From: Manis javanica
Lineage: Eukaryota; Chordata; Mammalia; Pholidota; Manidae
Length of the DNA: 64,000 nt
Direction of reading: 5' to 3'
Assembly (NCBI RefSeq): GCF_040802235.1
Contig: NC_133158.1
Coordinates: 164,397,401 to 164,461,400, forward strand
The notes beneath the pieces were generated by a model, which saw only the letters and a list, made by a program, of their open reading frames with translations, had not been told where the DNA came from and searched no databases. Shown one piece after another: positions 34,893-49,873 of this stretch. Each line of letters starts with the position of its first letter. Position 1 is the stretch's first letter. The position numbers and the translations under genes were made by a program.

Positions 34893-37800
34893 GTAATAGC
34901 ATAACAAGTGAGTTAAGTTAAACAGTAAAGAAGCTACCCTTGAACCTTTAGTAACCACGAATCCAAAGCCTGCAATAGCAATACGTACATATCTATCGAA
35001 AATCACCCTAAATGTAAATGGACTGAATGCAACAGTCAAAGGAACAGAGTAACAGAATGGATAAAAAGCAAGACCCATCTATATGCTGCCTACAAGAGAC
35101 TCACCTCAAACCCAAAGACATACACAGACTAAAAGTAAAGGGATGGAAAAATATATTTCATGCAAACAATAGGGAGAAAAAACCAGGTGTTTCAGTACTT
35201 GTCTCAAACAAAACAGACTTCAAAACAAAGAAAGTAAGAGGAGATAAAGAAGGACATTATATAATGATAAAGGGGTCAGTCCAACAAGATGACATAACCA
35301 TTATAAATATCTATGCACTCAACACCTACATATATGAAACAAATACTAACAGAATTAAAGGAGGAAATAGAATGCAATGCATTCATTTTAGGAGACTTCA
35401 ACACACCATTCACTCCAAAGGACAGACCAACCATACAGAAAATAAGTAAGGACACAGAGGCACTGAATATCACACTAGAACAGATGGATCTAACAGACAT
35501 CTACAGAACTCTACACCCAAAAGCAGCAGGATACACAATCTTCACAAGTGTACATGGAAGACTTTCCAGAATAGACCACATACTAGGCCACAAAAAGAGC
35601 CTCAGTAAAGTCAAAAAGATTGAAATTCTACCAACCAACTTCTCAGATCACAAAGGTATAAAACTAGAAATAAATTGTACAAAGAAAACAAAAAGCCTCA
35701 GAAATACATGGAGGCTTAACAACATGCTCCTAAATAATCGATGGATCAATGACCAAATTAAAACAAAGATGAAGCAATATATGGAGACAAATGATAACAA
35801 CAACACAATGCCCCACTTTCAATGGGATGCAGCAAAGGCAGTTCTAAGAGGAAAGTATATAGCAATCCAAGCCTATTTAAAGAAGGAAGAACAATCCCAA
35901 ATAAATATTCTAAAGTCACCATTATTGAAACTGAAAAAAGAAGAACATCTGAGGCCCAAAGTCAGCACAAGATCAGAGAAGAAATAAATAAAATTGAGAA
36001 GAATAAAACAATAGAAAAAATTAGTGAAACCAGGAGCTGGTTCTTTGAGAAAATAAACAAAATAGATAAACTCTTAGCCAGACGTATTAAGAGAAAAATG
36101 GAATCTACACACATAAACAGAATCAGAAATGAGAAAGGAAAAATCATGACAGTCACCACAGAAATACAAGGAATTATGAGAGAATACTATGAAAATCTAT
36201 ACACTAACAAACTGGATAACCTAGAAGAAATGGAAAACTTTCTAGAAAAATGGAACTTTCCAAGACTGAACAAGAAAGAAACAGAAAATCTAAACAGACC
36301 AATAACCAGCAACGAAATTGAATCAGTAAGCAAAAAACTACCCATGAATAAAACGCCCAGGCCAGATGGATTCACAACCGAATTTTATCAGACATTTAGA
36401 GAAGACATACTACCTGTTCTCCTTAAAGTTTTCCAAAAAATAGAAGAGGAGGGAATACTCCCAAACTCATTCAATGAATCCAGCATCACTCTAATACCCA
36501 AACCAGGCAAAGACACCATTAAAAAAGAAAACTACAGACCAATATCCCTGATGAACATTGATGCAAAATTACTCAACAAAATATTAGCAAACCTAATTCA
36601 AAAATACATTTAAAAGATCATCCATCATGATCAAGTGGGATTCATCCCAGGGATGCAAGGATGGTACAACATTAGAAACTTCATCAACATCATCCACCAC
36701 ATCAATAAAAAGGACAAAAACCACATGATCACTTCCATAGATGTGGAAAAGCAGTCAACAAAATTCAACATCCATTCATGACAAAAACTCTCAACAAAAT
36801 GGGTATAGAGGGCAAGTACCTCAACATAATAAAGGCCATATATATAAACCCATAGCCAACATCATACTTAACAACAAGAAGCTGAAAGCTTTTCCTTTAA
36901 GATTGGGAACAAGACAAAGATGCCCACTCTCCCCACTTTTATTCAACATAGTCCTGGAGGTCCTAGCCACAGCAATCAGACAACACAAAGAAATAAAAGG
37001 CATCCAGATTGGTAAGAAAGAAGTCAAACTGTCCCTGTTTGCAGATTACATGATATCATACATAAAAAACCCTAAAGAATCCACTCCAAAAAACATAGAC
37101 AAAAATCTCTTGGACATAAATATGAGCAACTTCTTCATGAACATATCTCCCTGGGCAAGGGAAACAAAAGCAAAAATGAACAAGTGGGACTATATCAAAC
37201 TAAAAAGTTTCTTTACAGCAAAGGACACCATCAGTAGGACAAAAAATCATCCTACAGTATGGGAGAATATATTCATAAATGACATATCAGATAAGGGGTT
37301 GACATCCAAATTATATAAAGAGCTCACACACCTCAACAAACAAAAAGCAAATAAGCCAATTAAAAAATGGGCAGAGGAGCTGAACGGACACTTCTCCAAA
37401 GAAGAAATTAAGATAGCCAACAGGCACATGAAAAGATGCTCCACATTGCTAATCATCAGAGAAATGCAAATTAAAATCACAATGAGGTATCACCTCACAT
37501 CAGTTAGGATGGCCAACATCTAAAAGACAAACAACAACAAATGTTGGCGAGGTTGTGGAGAAAGGGGAACCCTCCTACACTGCTGGTGGGAATGTAAATT
37601 AGTTCAACCATTGTGGAAAGCAGTATGGAGGTTCCTCAAAAAACTAAAAATAGAAATACCATTTGACCCAGGAATTCCACTCCTAGTAATTTACCTTAAT
37701 AATGCAGGAGCCTAGTTTGAAAAAGACATATGCACTCCTATGCTTATCGCAGCACTATTTAAATAGCCAAGAAATGGAACCTAAGTGTCCATCAGTAGAT

Positions 37801-38311
37801 GAATGGATATAGAAGATGTGGTACATATACACAATGGAATATTACTCAGTCATAAGAAGAAAACAAATTCTACCATTTGAAACACCACGGATGGAGCTAG
37901 AGGGTATTATGCTCAGTGAGACAAGCCAGGCAGAGAAAGACAAGTACCAAATGATTTCACTCATCTGTGGAGCATAAGAACAAAGCAAAAAACTGAAGGA
38001 ACAAAATAGCAGCAGACTCACAGAACCCAAGAATGGACTAACAGTTACTAAAGGTAAAGGGTGGGGGGAGGATGTGTGGGAAGGAAGGGATAAGGGGGAA
38101 AAAGGTGCATTACAATTAGCACACATAATGGAGGGGGGTGACATGGGGAAGGCAGAATAGCACAGAAAAGACAAGTGGTGATTCTATAGCATTTTACTAC
38201 ACTGATGGACAGTGACTGTAATGGGGTATGTGGTGGGGACTTTATGATGGGGGGAGTCTAATAACCCATATGTTGCTCATGTAATTGTATATTAATGGTA
38301 CCAAAAGAAAA
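34893..38311 (+). mobile_element. LINE-1 (inner), 5'-truncated with a large internal deletion
   Basis: Starts just upstream of ORF2 and runs to a 3' end 'gtatattaatggtacc' plus A-tract. The flanking words tcctaggagtg (left) and ccctacgagttg (right) are its diverged target duplication in the outer L1. ORF2 jumps from the post-FADD region (about 37090) directly to the [12 protein letters not shown] region, so roughly 300 codons are missing. Confidence 0.9.
34965..37980 (+). pseudogene. L1 ORF2 remnant, frameshifted and internally deleted
   Basis: Endonuclease (35027-35700), linker and early RT (35740-36613), RT core (36741-37080) and C-terminal pieces (37100-37523 and the CWRGCGER-type knuckle at 37543) are open in different frames. 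The active-site motif reads FADYM instead of FADDM at about 37038, an inactivating change. Confidence 0.9.
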
Positions 38312-39190
38312 AAATCCCTACGAGTTGAATTCCTGGGTCAAATGGTATTTGTATTTTGAGTTTTCAAGGAACCTCCATACTTCTTTCCACAATGGTTGAA
38401 CTAGTTTACATTCCCACCAGCAGTGTAGGAGGGTTCCCCTTTCTCCACATCCTTGCCAACATTTTTTGTGTCTTTTGGATGGTGGCCATCCTAACTGGTG
38501 TGAGGTGATATCTCATTGTGGTTTAAATTTGGATTTCCCTGATAATTAGTGATGTGGAGCATCTTTTCATGTGCCTGTTGGCCATCTGAATTTCTTCTTT
38601 GGAGAATTGCCTGTTCATATCCTCTGCCCATTTTTTAATGGGATTATTTGCTTTTTGGGTGTTAAGGCATGTGAGTTCTTTATATATTTTGAATGTTAAC
38701 CTCTTGTTGGATATGTTATTCACAAATATATTCTCCTATACTGTATGATGCCTTTTTATTCTGCTGATAGTGTCCTTTGCTGTACAGAAACTTTTTAGCA
38801 TGATGTAGTCCCATTTATTCATTTTTGATTTTGTTTCCCTTGCCCAAGGAGATGCATTCAGGAAAAAGTTGCTCATGTTTACATTCAAGAGATTGTTGCC
38901 TATGTTTTCTTCTAAGAGTTTTATGGTTTCATGACTTACATTCAGGCCTTTGATCCATTTTGAGTTTACATTTGTGTATGGGTTTAGACTATAATCCAGT
39001 TTCATTCTCTTACATGTAGCTGTCCAGTTTTGCCAACACCAGCTGTTGAAGAGGCTGTCATTTCCCCATTGTATATCCATGGCTCCTTTATTGTACATTA
39101 ATTGACCATATATGCTTGGGTTAATAGCTGGACACTCTCTATTCTGTTCCACTGGTCTATGGTTCTGTTCTTGTGGATAGACATCCATTT

Positions 39191-39829
39191 TTATTTAAGT
39201 CACACCTGCTATTAAAGAAAGTTGTTTCCATTTTCTTGTTTTGCATTTGTTAGAAACAACACTGAGATGAAATCATAATCTAAAATGGAAATGACATCAA
39301 AGTGTGTGGCCATTTTAAGAACTTAATATATTGCTGCTCTACTATCTAGAGTGGGGTAGAACTCTTCTGGCTGTTTTATTGATGCCACTGGAAAGTAGGG
39401 AATTGCTTAAGTGCTCAGTAGGGGAACAATCAAGTTGTTTGTGTTACATATCCACTGGATGGAATATTGTACACCCTTTAAAATAAATTTGAAGACAGTG
39501 TTACATCAAGGAAATGCTTGTGTTAGAATACCTAAAGCCTTTTGAAGCCTGATTAAGGGCAAGAAGAGTTCAAGTTATACGTAAGGGGATAACCAGAGAT
39601 AGAGGAGTGAAGAATTTAAGAGCTTATAACTATTTGCCACTCTCCTGCAGAGAATGTGAAAAGCTGGAAGAAATGAATGATTTCCCAGCTTAGTATGAAT
39701 TATCAACATTAAGCCAGGACCAGAAGGGGAAAATACAAGTCCAATTTATTCAGAAGAGCCTGGAAAGGTAATTAGAGTTCCAGGACCAGAGGGTCTAAAG
39801 GTGAGATTCACCTAGTCTTCAGAGTAGGG
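39191..39829. other. Unassigned sequence
   Basis: About 640 bp to the right of the nested L1s without a recognisable gene or repeat. Confidence 0.5.
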
Positions 39830-39990
39830 CTTCCTAGTGTGCACGAACCATCTGAGGAGCCTTATTACAATACAGATGTGGTGCAGCAGGCCTGGCTGGG
39901 TCCCAGGAATCTGCTTTTGTAATTAGCTTCCAGGTGACGCTGAAGCTGATAGCTCATGGACCACACTTGAAGTAGTGAGGCTTTAAAGGA
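39830..39990 (-). repeat. MER5-type DNA transposon
   Basis: 'tcccaggaatctgctttt', 'agcttccaggtgacgctgaagctgatag' and 'ctcatggaccacacttgaagtag' match MER5 in reverse orientation. Confidence 0.8.
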
Positions 39991-40021
39991 CATAATTCCA
40001 GTTATTTAAACTTTGTTAATA

Positions 40022-40370
40022 CAGATGGTGCCTAACTTACGAAGGTTCAACTTATAATTTTTTGACTTTATGATGGTGCAAAAGTGAGATGCATTCAGTA
40101 GAAACCATACTTCAAATTTGGAATGTTGATCTTTTCCCATGTTAGCAACATGTGGTGTGATATTTTTGTGACAGTGGGCAGTGGCTGTGGGCCACAGCTC
40201 TCAGTCAGTCACATGATTATGAGGGTAAAGAACCAATACACTTAAAACCATTCTGTACCCATACAACCATTCTGTTCTTCACTTTCAGTATAGTATTTAA
40301 TAAATTATATGAACTATTCAACACTTTATTTATGAAGCAGGCTTTGCATTAGATGATTTTGCCCAACTGC
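40022..40370. repeat. Old DNA transposon remnant
   Basis: Begins cagatggtgcctaacttacga and contains 'gcattcagtagaaacc' and 'acttaaaaccattctgtaccc', words of a common nonautonomous mammalian DNA transposon. I do not assign the family. The opposite terminal repeat is missing. Confidence 0.55.
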
Positions 40371-40449
40371 AAACTAGTGTTAAGTTCCAGGGGTCACACA
40401 TTTTATCTGTTAGAGGAGCTGTGTCTGAACTGTCCCCAAACCATCCCAA

Positions 40450-41120
40450 CAGAATGGGGCCTGAGGCCCTGGGGAAGCCATTGGAGGGGTCTGAGTAGGG
40501 GAGTGACAATATTTGATTTACAACTTTACAGTTTCACTTTAGCTGATCTTCTGCCTATAGACTGTAGGGGTGCAAGGGTGGAAGCACGGAGACTAGTTAG
40601 GAGGCCACTTAGTGATCCAGGTTCTAAGGGATATGCTGATGGTGTGGACTAGTGTGGAAGCAGAGGAAAGAATTGGCTGATGGAGAAGATAAATGACTCT
40701 CATCCCTTCCTTACTCCAAAACCCACCACTGGGTTCCTGAGTGAGCAACTGAGAAGACAAGAAATGCACTATGTGCATGAGGAAAGCTAGGAGGTAAGCA
40801 GGTTTGAGGTTCTATTTTGGACATGGCCATATCAGTACATGATACAAGTAAATATATGAATCTGTGCCAGCCCAGAGATAAGACTGCGGATGCCTTCCTC
40901 ACATGTAGGAAAGGGCACTATTAGCTAGAGAGAGTGTATGGAATGAAACAGAGCCCAGGAGAGAGCTCTGATGCCTCTCATATTTGGAAGTTAGAAAGAG
41001 GTGAAGCTGGGCAGTACAAGTGGAGAGTAGAGATGATCTTTGAGACAAGGAGAGGCAAGCATCCCCAGACTAGGGAGAGAGGAAAAGTGAAGAGTTTGTA
41101 AGGACACAGACCCAGCTCAC
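40450..41120 (+). repeat. Old mammalian interspersed repeat, 3' part (family unassigned)
   Basis: 'gaagccattggaggggtctgag', 'gactgtaggggtgcaagggtggaagcacgg' and 'gttaggaggccact' belong to the same common repeat as 22895-23330, from its distal part. The decay is strong towards the right. Confidence 0.55.
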
Positions 41121-41228
41121 ACTGGTTATCTCAATTGCTGATGATGTGGCAAGCATTTCCCTAATCATAAGAGTCCAAAGAAGCAGGTATTTACCCTCAG
41201 GGGGCCCCCTCACAAGTGAAGAACTGAG

Positions 41229-41360
41229 TTAGAAATTTAAAATCTTCCCTCAAATAAAAGACCAGATAGTTTCACTGATGAATTCTATCAAATATTTTAA
41301 AAATAATACCAATCTTTTACAAACTCTTTCAGAAATATAGAAGAAACCCTCTAGTCATTC
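41229..41360 (+). mobile_element. Ancient LINE-1, fragment left of the ALKBH5 insertion
   Basis: 'agatagtttcactgatgaattctatcaa' corresponds to the L1 ORF2 block just before the reverse transcriptase core. The element resumes at about 44326 at the next ORF2 block, which shows the ALKBH5 copy is inserted in it. Confidence 0.75.
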
Positions 41361-44325
<2,965 letters not shown>

Positions 44326-46440
44326 CCAGCCAGAGACATCACAAGAAAGCTACAGAAAATATCTCTAGTAAACATGGATGCAAAAATACTTAAAATATTG
44401 GCAAACCACATCCAACATAGAAAGGATTATATACCATGAGTGGGGTTTATCCCAGAATGCAACATCAGACCAACATCTTGAAAATCAAATATCATATACC
44501 ATCCTAATTAAAGGACACAAGCCATGTGATCATCTCAATAGATGCAGGAAAAGCATTTGATAAAATCTAATACCCATTCATGACAAAAACCCTCAACAAA
44601 CTCAGAATTGAATGAAAATGCATCAACTTGGAAAAGGTCATTGATGCAAAACCCATAGTTTAACATATTTAATAGTAAAGGACTGAAGGTTTTCATCCCC
44701 AAGATTGAGAAAAAGGCAAGGATGTGTCACTTCTGCACAACAATGTACTGGAGGTTCTAGCCACTGCAGTAAGGCAGAACAAAATAAAGGCATCTAGATC
44801 ACAAAGGGAAAGAAAAACTGACACACACACATGAAATAAAAAAATAATAAAAACTAGTAAATGAGTTTAGCAAGGTCACAGGATACAAGATCAATACACA
44901 AAAAAAATCAGTGGTACTTCTGTATACTAGCACCAAAAAAACCCTCTGAAAATAAAATTAAGCAATTCCATCCAGAAGAGCATAAAAAATAAAAATACGT
45001 AGGAACATTTTTTTAAAAGTGTAAGACTTTGTCTCTCCAGAGGGTTTCAGCCCCAGGCAAGTTCACTCTGGATTTGGTGAGACCAAATAATGTACAATGG
45101 AACATTGCAGGCAAAAAGGTTTATACCAAGCTTTATTCTCACGGTGGCAGGTCAAGTGCTAGAATCATGTCTGCATCCAGCAAGTCTGCGATCCGTCTCC
45201 ATCTCTGGCCTCTGGTGGGGAGCAACTGGGCAGAGTTTTTGATACAGCAACGCAGTCAATAGCTCACTGCCAACACATATGAAAGCCTACACCTGCGAGT
45301 ACTGCACGTGTACAGTGGGGAAGTAGGTTAGGGTCAGGTGAGGATCCTGGCCATGGGACTTGTATACTGAAAATGACAAAATATTGCTGAAAGAAATCAA
45401 GGAAGAGCTGAACAAATGACAAACATTCTATGTTCATGGATTGGAAGACTTTACATTGTCAGGATGGCAATTTTCTTCAAACTGATCTAGAAATTGGACA
45501 CAGTAGCCATTAAAACATTAGAATGTTTTTATGTAGAAACTGACAAGCTGACCATAAATGTTATATGGGAATGCAAAGTTTCTAAAATAGTCAAAAGAAT
45601 TTTGAAAAACAACAAAGGTCATAGACTTACATCATCTAATTTTAAGACTTACTTTTAAGCTGGAGAAATCAATGCCATATGATCAGTGTGGTACTGGCTC
45701 ATGGCCAGATATATAAGATCAATGGAACATAACTGAGAGTCTAAAAATAAATTTATGGTCAACTAATTTCAACAAAGGTAGCAAAGCAATTTACTGGAAG
45801 AAGAGAGTCTTTACAACAAATGTACTGAGACAAATGGATATCCATGCACAAAATGATTTTTAAATATTACTAAAAATAGATCAATACATCTATATATGAG
45901 CTCAAACTATAAAACTGGAATAATTTCTTTAGGACATTGAATTAGGCAAAAAGTTCTTAAAATATGACACCAAAAATATAATCTGTAAAGGAAATAATTC
46001 ATAAACCAAACTTCATTAAAATTAAAAACTTCTATAATTCAAGACACCATTATGAAAATGAAAAGACAAGCTACAGACTGCTTGCAAATCATATCTCTCT
46101 TAAAGGATTTATATCCAGAATGTGTAAAGAATTCTTACAACTCATTAATTAATAAGACAATGTGACCTGGTTGAAAAATGGGCAAGATTTGAATAGATAT
46201 TTCACTAAATACATACAAATGACTGAAAAAGCACATGAAAAGATGCTCAAAATCTTTAGAGAAATGCAAATTAAAACCACATTGAGATGCCATTAGAATG
46301 GCTATAATCAAAGAGACAATTCCAAGAGTTGGAAAGAATGTGGAGAAACTTGAACCCTCATACATTGCTGGTGGGAATGTAAAATGGCACAGACATTTTG
46401 GAAAAGCTTGTCAGTTTCTTAAAAAGTTAAACATACCAGG
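44326..46440 (+). mobile_element. Ancient LINE-1, right portion, interrupted by a solo LTR
   Basis: From 'aacatggatgcaaaaatact' through 'gatgcaggaaaagcatttga', 'gtcacaggatacaagatcaa' and 'catacattgctggtggg', this follows L1 ORF2 to near its C-terminus, with heavy decay. A solo LTR sits at 45030-45357. Confidence 0.82.
45030..45357 (-). mobile_element. Solo LTR within the ancient L1
   Basis: The minus-strand match includes 'gggtttcagccccaggcaagttcactctggat', 'cagtcaatagctcactgcc' and 'caggtgaggatcctggccat'. The 4-bp word actt occurs on both sides (45026-45029 and 45358-45361), and the L1 reading kdlytend-type sequence resumes correctly after it. Confidence 0.85.
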
Positions 46441-47659
46441 CATGCTTTCTTGCCAGGGTGGCATCTAAACTGACACTCTAAGGACTATTTCAGGGAGGCT
46501 GAGTGGGAAGAAGTGTCCGATCACAGTAGCCTTCTCTGTCATCCTGTGGAATTTGGTTTTTATCCTGAACTACAAACCTAGAAAAAGATGATTGATTGGG
46601 GAACTGAGCTCCGTTAAAGAGAAAAACATCTGTGTACCACTAGAGATGAAATAGGGAAGTTAAGTCAGAGATACTTGCTATGAGAACTGTGTGATTCTGT
46701 TGTCAGTTTTTTGGTTGTGAAATGTTACATTGCTGTGATCAGTAGTAAAAACCAGTAGTGCTCGCCTCTGGGTGAAGAGGAATAGGCTCTGCTGCTAGTT
46801 GTGAGGGGAGAAGAGTCCAAAGAACAGTAAAGAAAGGAAACAGAAAGTCAGACTAGCCTTTGAGTCTAGTTAAAGCTCACCGGCCCACTCTTGACTCATG
46901 GGCTGTTCAGTTCTGAGTAAAAGGGTATATAGGCTACGTGGAAAGGGCTGTTCTTCCTTCACAGGCATTTGACCTTTCTCCCAAGGCCCAGCGCCTGCAG
47001 ATAATCTGGTTTCGTTTCAGCACAAAGGGGCCTGCTTCTATAATCCGAAGTTTCTTCTCTTTCCCTCACTACCCAGTGGGCTGCTTCCAGCGTCTAAGAC
47101 ACAGTTCCTCTCAGGCGAACTGGATTGAGTATGGAGACCTGGTCTCAATAATTCTTGACACTACTACTTAGTTGATGAATCAGGTCAGTTATCCAGCCCC
47201 TCTAAGGCAGTGTTTTTTTATGGTAAAATAAGCTATGCTACCTACTCGGGGGGGATTCCTGAGAGGACCAAGTGAGAATCCATAGTTAATGTGTGAAACG
47301 TGCTGGCGTGGTGTATGTAGGAGCGATGTACCCTTCCTAAAACTTACAAATAAAGCTGCCATCCGAGTAGTCATTACCCAATGGATAAGACTGACCATAA
47401 GCTGACTTTTGGAAAAGCGTGAAGTGCTTCCTAACATTCACAACCGCAGAAAGCAGGGTGTAATTTCAGGCAGGCAGATCTGGAATGTGGCTATATTTGG
47501 AGAAGCGGAAACTACATGCAGGAGTCCAGTCCTCACACTCTGATGAACATACAGACCACAACAGAAACTTGTCTGCACCAGAGTGCCTGAGCTGCTCCCC
47601 AGCCCTAGGGAACCAGTTTCAGGAGAGGACCTACAAATGAATCTGTGGCTTAAGGATTT
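46441..47659. other. Unassigned sequence
   Basis: About 1.2 kb without recognised repeats or coding motifs. Confidence 0.5.
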
Positions 47660-47672
47660 TCCAGTGACTTTT
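47660..47672. repeat. Target-site duplication, 3' side of the minus composite
   Basis: tccagtgactttt here, adjoining the poly(T) (reverse of the poly(A) tail), is repeated at 56209-56221 directly beyond the L1 5' end. Confidence 0.9.
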
Positions 47673-47706
47673 TTTTTTTCCTTTTTTTTTTTTTTTTTTT
47701 TTTTTT

Positions 47707-48029
47707 GAGAGGGCATCTCTCATATTTATTGATCAAATGGTTGTTAACAACAATAAAATTCAGTATAGGGGGGTCAATGCTCAATGTACAATCATTAATC
47801 CATCTCAAGCCTAATTCTCGTCAGTCTCCAATCTTCTGAAGCATAACGAACAAGTTCTTACATGGTGAACGAATTCTTACAGAGTGAATAAATTCTTACA
47901 TGGTGAACAGTACAAGGGCATTCATCACAGAAACTTTCGGTTTTGATCATGCAATATGACCTATAAACCATCAGGTCAAATATGAATATTCATTTGATTT
48001 TTGTACTTGATTTATATGTTGATCCCACA
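47707..48029 (-). mobile_element. Retroviral LTR remnant at the end of the composite
   Basis: Reverse-complement counterpart of 12187-12510. It starts tgtgggatc at 48029, keeps the repeated catgtaagaa-type motif, and ends 3' of an AATAAA at the poly(A) tail. Confidence 0.82.
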
Positions 48030-48662
48030 TTTCTCCTATTATTATTATTATTTTTATTTTTAATAAAATGCTGAAGTGGTAGGTAGATGCAAGATAAAGG
48101 TAGAAAACATAGTTTAGTGCTGTAAGAAGGCAAATGTAGATGATCAGATGATCAGGTGTGTGCCTATGGACTAAGTATTAATCCAGGCTAGACAAGGGCA
48201 GCAAGGCATCCACGGATGCAGAAGATTTCTCTCAAAGCAGGGGGGGTGAGGTTCTGAGCCTCACCTCTGTTGATCCCCAAATTCTCCCCTGATGGCCCCC
48301 CTGCGACTGTGCCTGTCTTAGGTTGTTCCTCCCTTGAGGAATCTTACCCGTCTCTGGCTAACCAGTCATCTTCCGGGGCCATACAGGGAAATGTAAAGTT
48401 GGTAAGTGAGAGAGAAGCCATATTGTTTGCAAAGGTTAGCTTTTTACTTCTTTGCAGATTTATGCCCTGTGGTTTCTATGCCCAGCACTTGTCTCGAGGT
48501 ATCTTTACCACCTGGAGGAATTATGATACTCGGTAAATTCGATATGAGGCATGAATTCTATTTAAGGTTTGTAATTAGGAAGGAAGAAGAAAAGCTATAG
48601 ATGTAGCATATGAAGGAAACTTGGGAGGATTGATTATTTCTTTGACATATCTTCTTGTATAG

Positions 48663-49150
48663 TACCTTAAGTATGTATAGGTTTTAAACTACTAATTTGC
48701 ACACACATATTAACATAATAGGAATACGGTGACATAAACAAAGCAAATCTATAATTACCAGCCATCTCCAGTGAAGCCAAGAAAACCATTTAGGCACCCT
48801 AGGCATTTGTGAAAATTTATCTATGATATGATGGATATTTTCCAACTGTACTTGAACCATCAGACAAATTAAAGCAGCCCATTTCTGGGATCTGTTCACA
48901 TCCCATATGTTCTTTTAACCATAGATAGTCTATAGTCATGAGATTTTGGGGTGCTACAACTTGCACCCCTCCCAACTCCTGATTGAGTTCCAACAGTACA
49001 GATCCAGTCAAATTCGTTGTCTCACTGTATGCACATGCCAGCCTAGACATCTCCCTCCTCCTTCTTATGGCAAGTCCAGGAGACGGTGGGCTGGATGCAG
49101 CCACAACCGCAGCATCGTCCGGATCCCTGTGGAGGCTTTTTGATGATCAT
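48663..49150 (-). pseudogene. Retroviral env TM fragment (second copy)
   Basis: Counterpart of 11081-11545. The N-terminal part (48817-49104) and the membrane-spanning part (48684-48899) are open in different frames because of a frameshift near 48850. The paired cysteines and tryptophan-rich membrane-proximal part are retained. Confidence 0.75.
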
Positions 49151-49503
49151 CCCCCGGCACGAGTCCTCCAGAGAGTGCTGATGCCGGAAGCTCCTCCTCA
49201 TATCGTATCTTAGTTCATTTTCTGGGTATCCAAGCTAGGCCTTGATCTTCTGCGTAGAAACAAACAGACCCTTTGCCCACACTTTGACATGCCCTCTATA
49301 CCACTGTGCAGAACTCATTGGAGGTCAGCACACAGTAACTGCTTTTTTTTTTTTTTTAATTAAGAGAAAGGAATATTATCAGAAAAGAGTACCTCCATAG
49401 CTGATCATCTGACACCCTTTAAGTGATCAACATTAAGGATATTTAAAGCATGCGTTGATCTTTGATTTACCAATAGTTTTATCCTGTTAAAGAGTAATCC
49501 CCC

Positions 49504-49873
49504 TTTTCTTTCTTTCTTTCTTTTTTTTTTTAAATTTTTAATCTACACTTACCTGAAGAATACTATGTTTACTATGCTCTCCCCTATATCAGGTCCCCCC
49601 TAACAACCACATTACGGTTACTGTCCATCAGCTTAGCAAAATGTGGTAGAGTCACTACTTGTCCTCTCTGTGTTGTGCAGCCCACCCTCCCCTTTCTCCC
49701 TCCCCCCCATGCATGCTAATCTTAATACCCCCCTTCTTCTTCCCCCCCCTTATCCCTCCCTGCCCACCCATCCTCTCCAGTTCCTTTCCCTTTGGTACCT
49801 GTTAGTCCATTTTTGGGTTCTGTAATTCTGCTGCTGTTTTGTTCCTTCAGTTTTTCCTTTGTTCCTATACTCC
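49504..49873 (-). other. L1 3' UTR with internal A-rich tail
   Basis: Counterpart of 10333-10698, with G-rich tract (C-rich on the plus strand, about 49680-49770) and terminal aaattttta/A-run/(aaag)n at 49504-49538. Confidence 0.8.

Larger units (their letters stand above)
34238..39177 (-). mobile_element. 5'-truncated LINE-1 (outer), split by a plus-strand L1
   Basis: 34238-34892 holds the 3' tail, 3' UTR and end of ORF2 in reverse. 38312-39177 continues further into ORF2 in reverse. The two halves join logically across the ORF2 word aattcctaggagtg-gaattcctggg. A 13-bp target duplication brackets the pair. It is truncated in ORF2. Confidence 0.9.

Noticed and set aside
34238-38311. A single L1 with 5' inversion (twin priming)
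   Set aside because: Minus-strand L1 sequence resumes at 38312 at the matching ORF2 position and the outer pair has its own 13-bp target duplication. Two insertions fit better.
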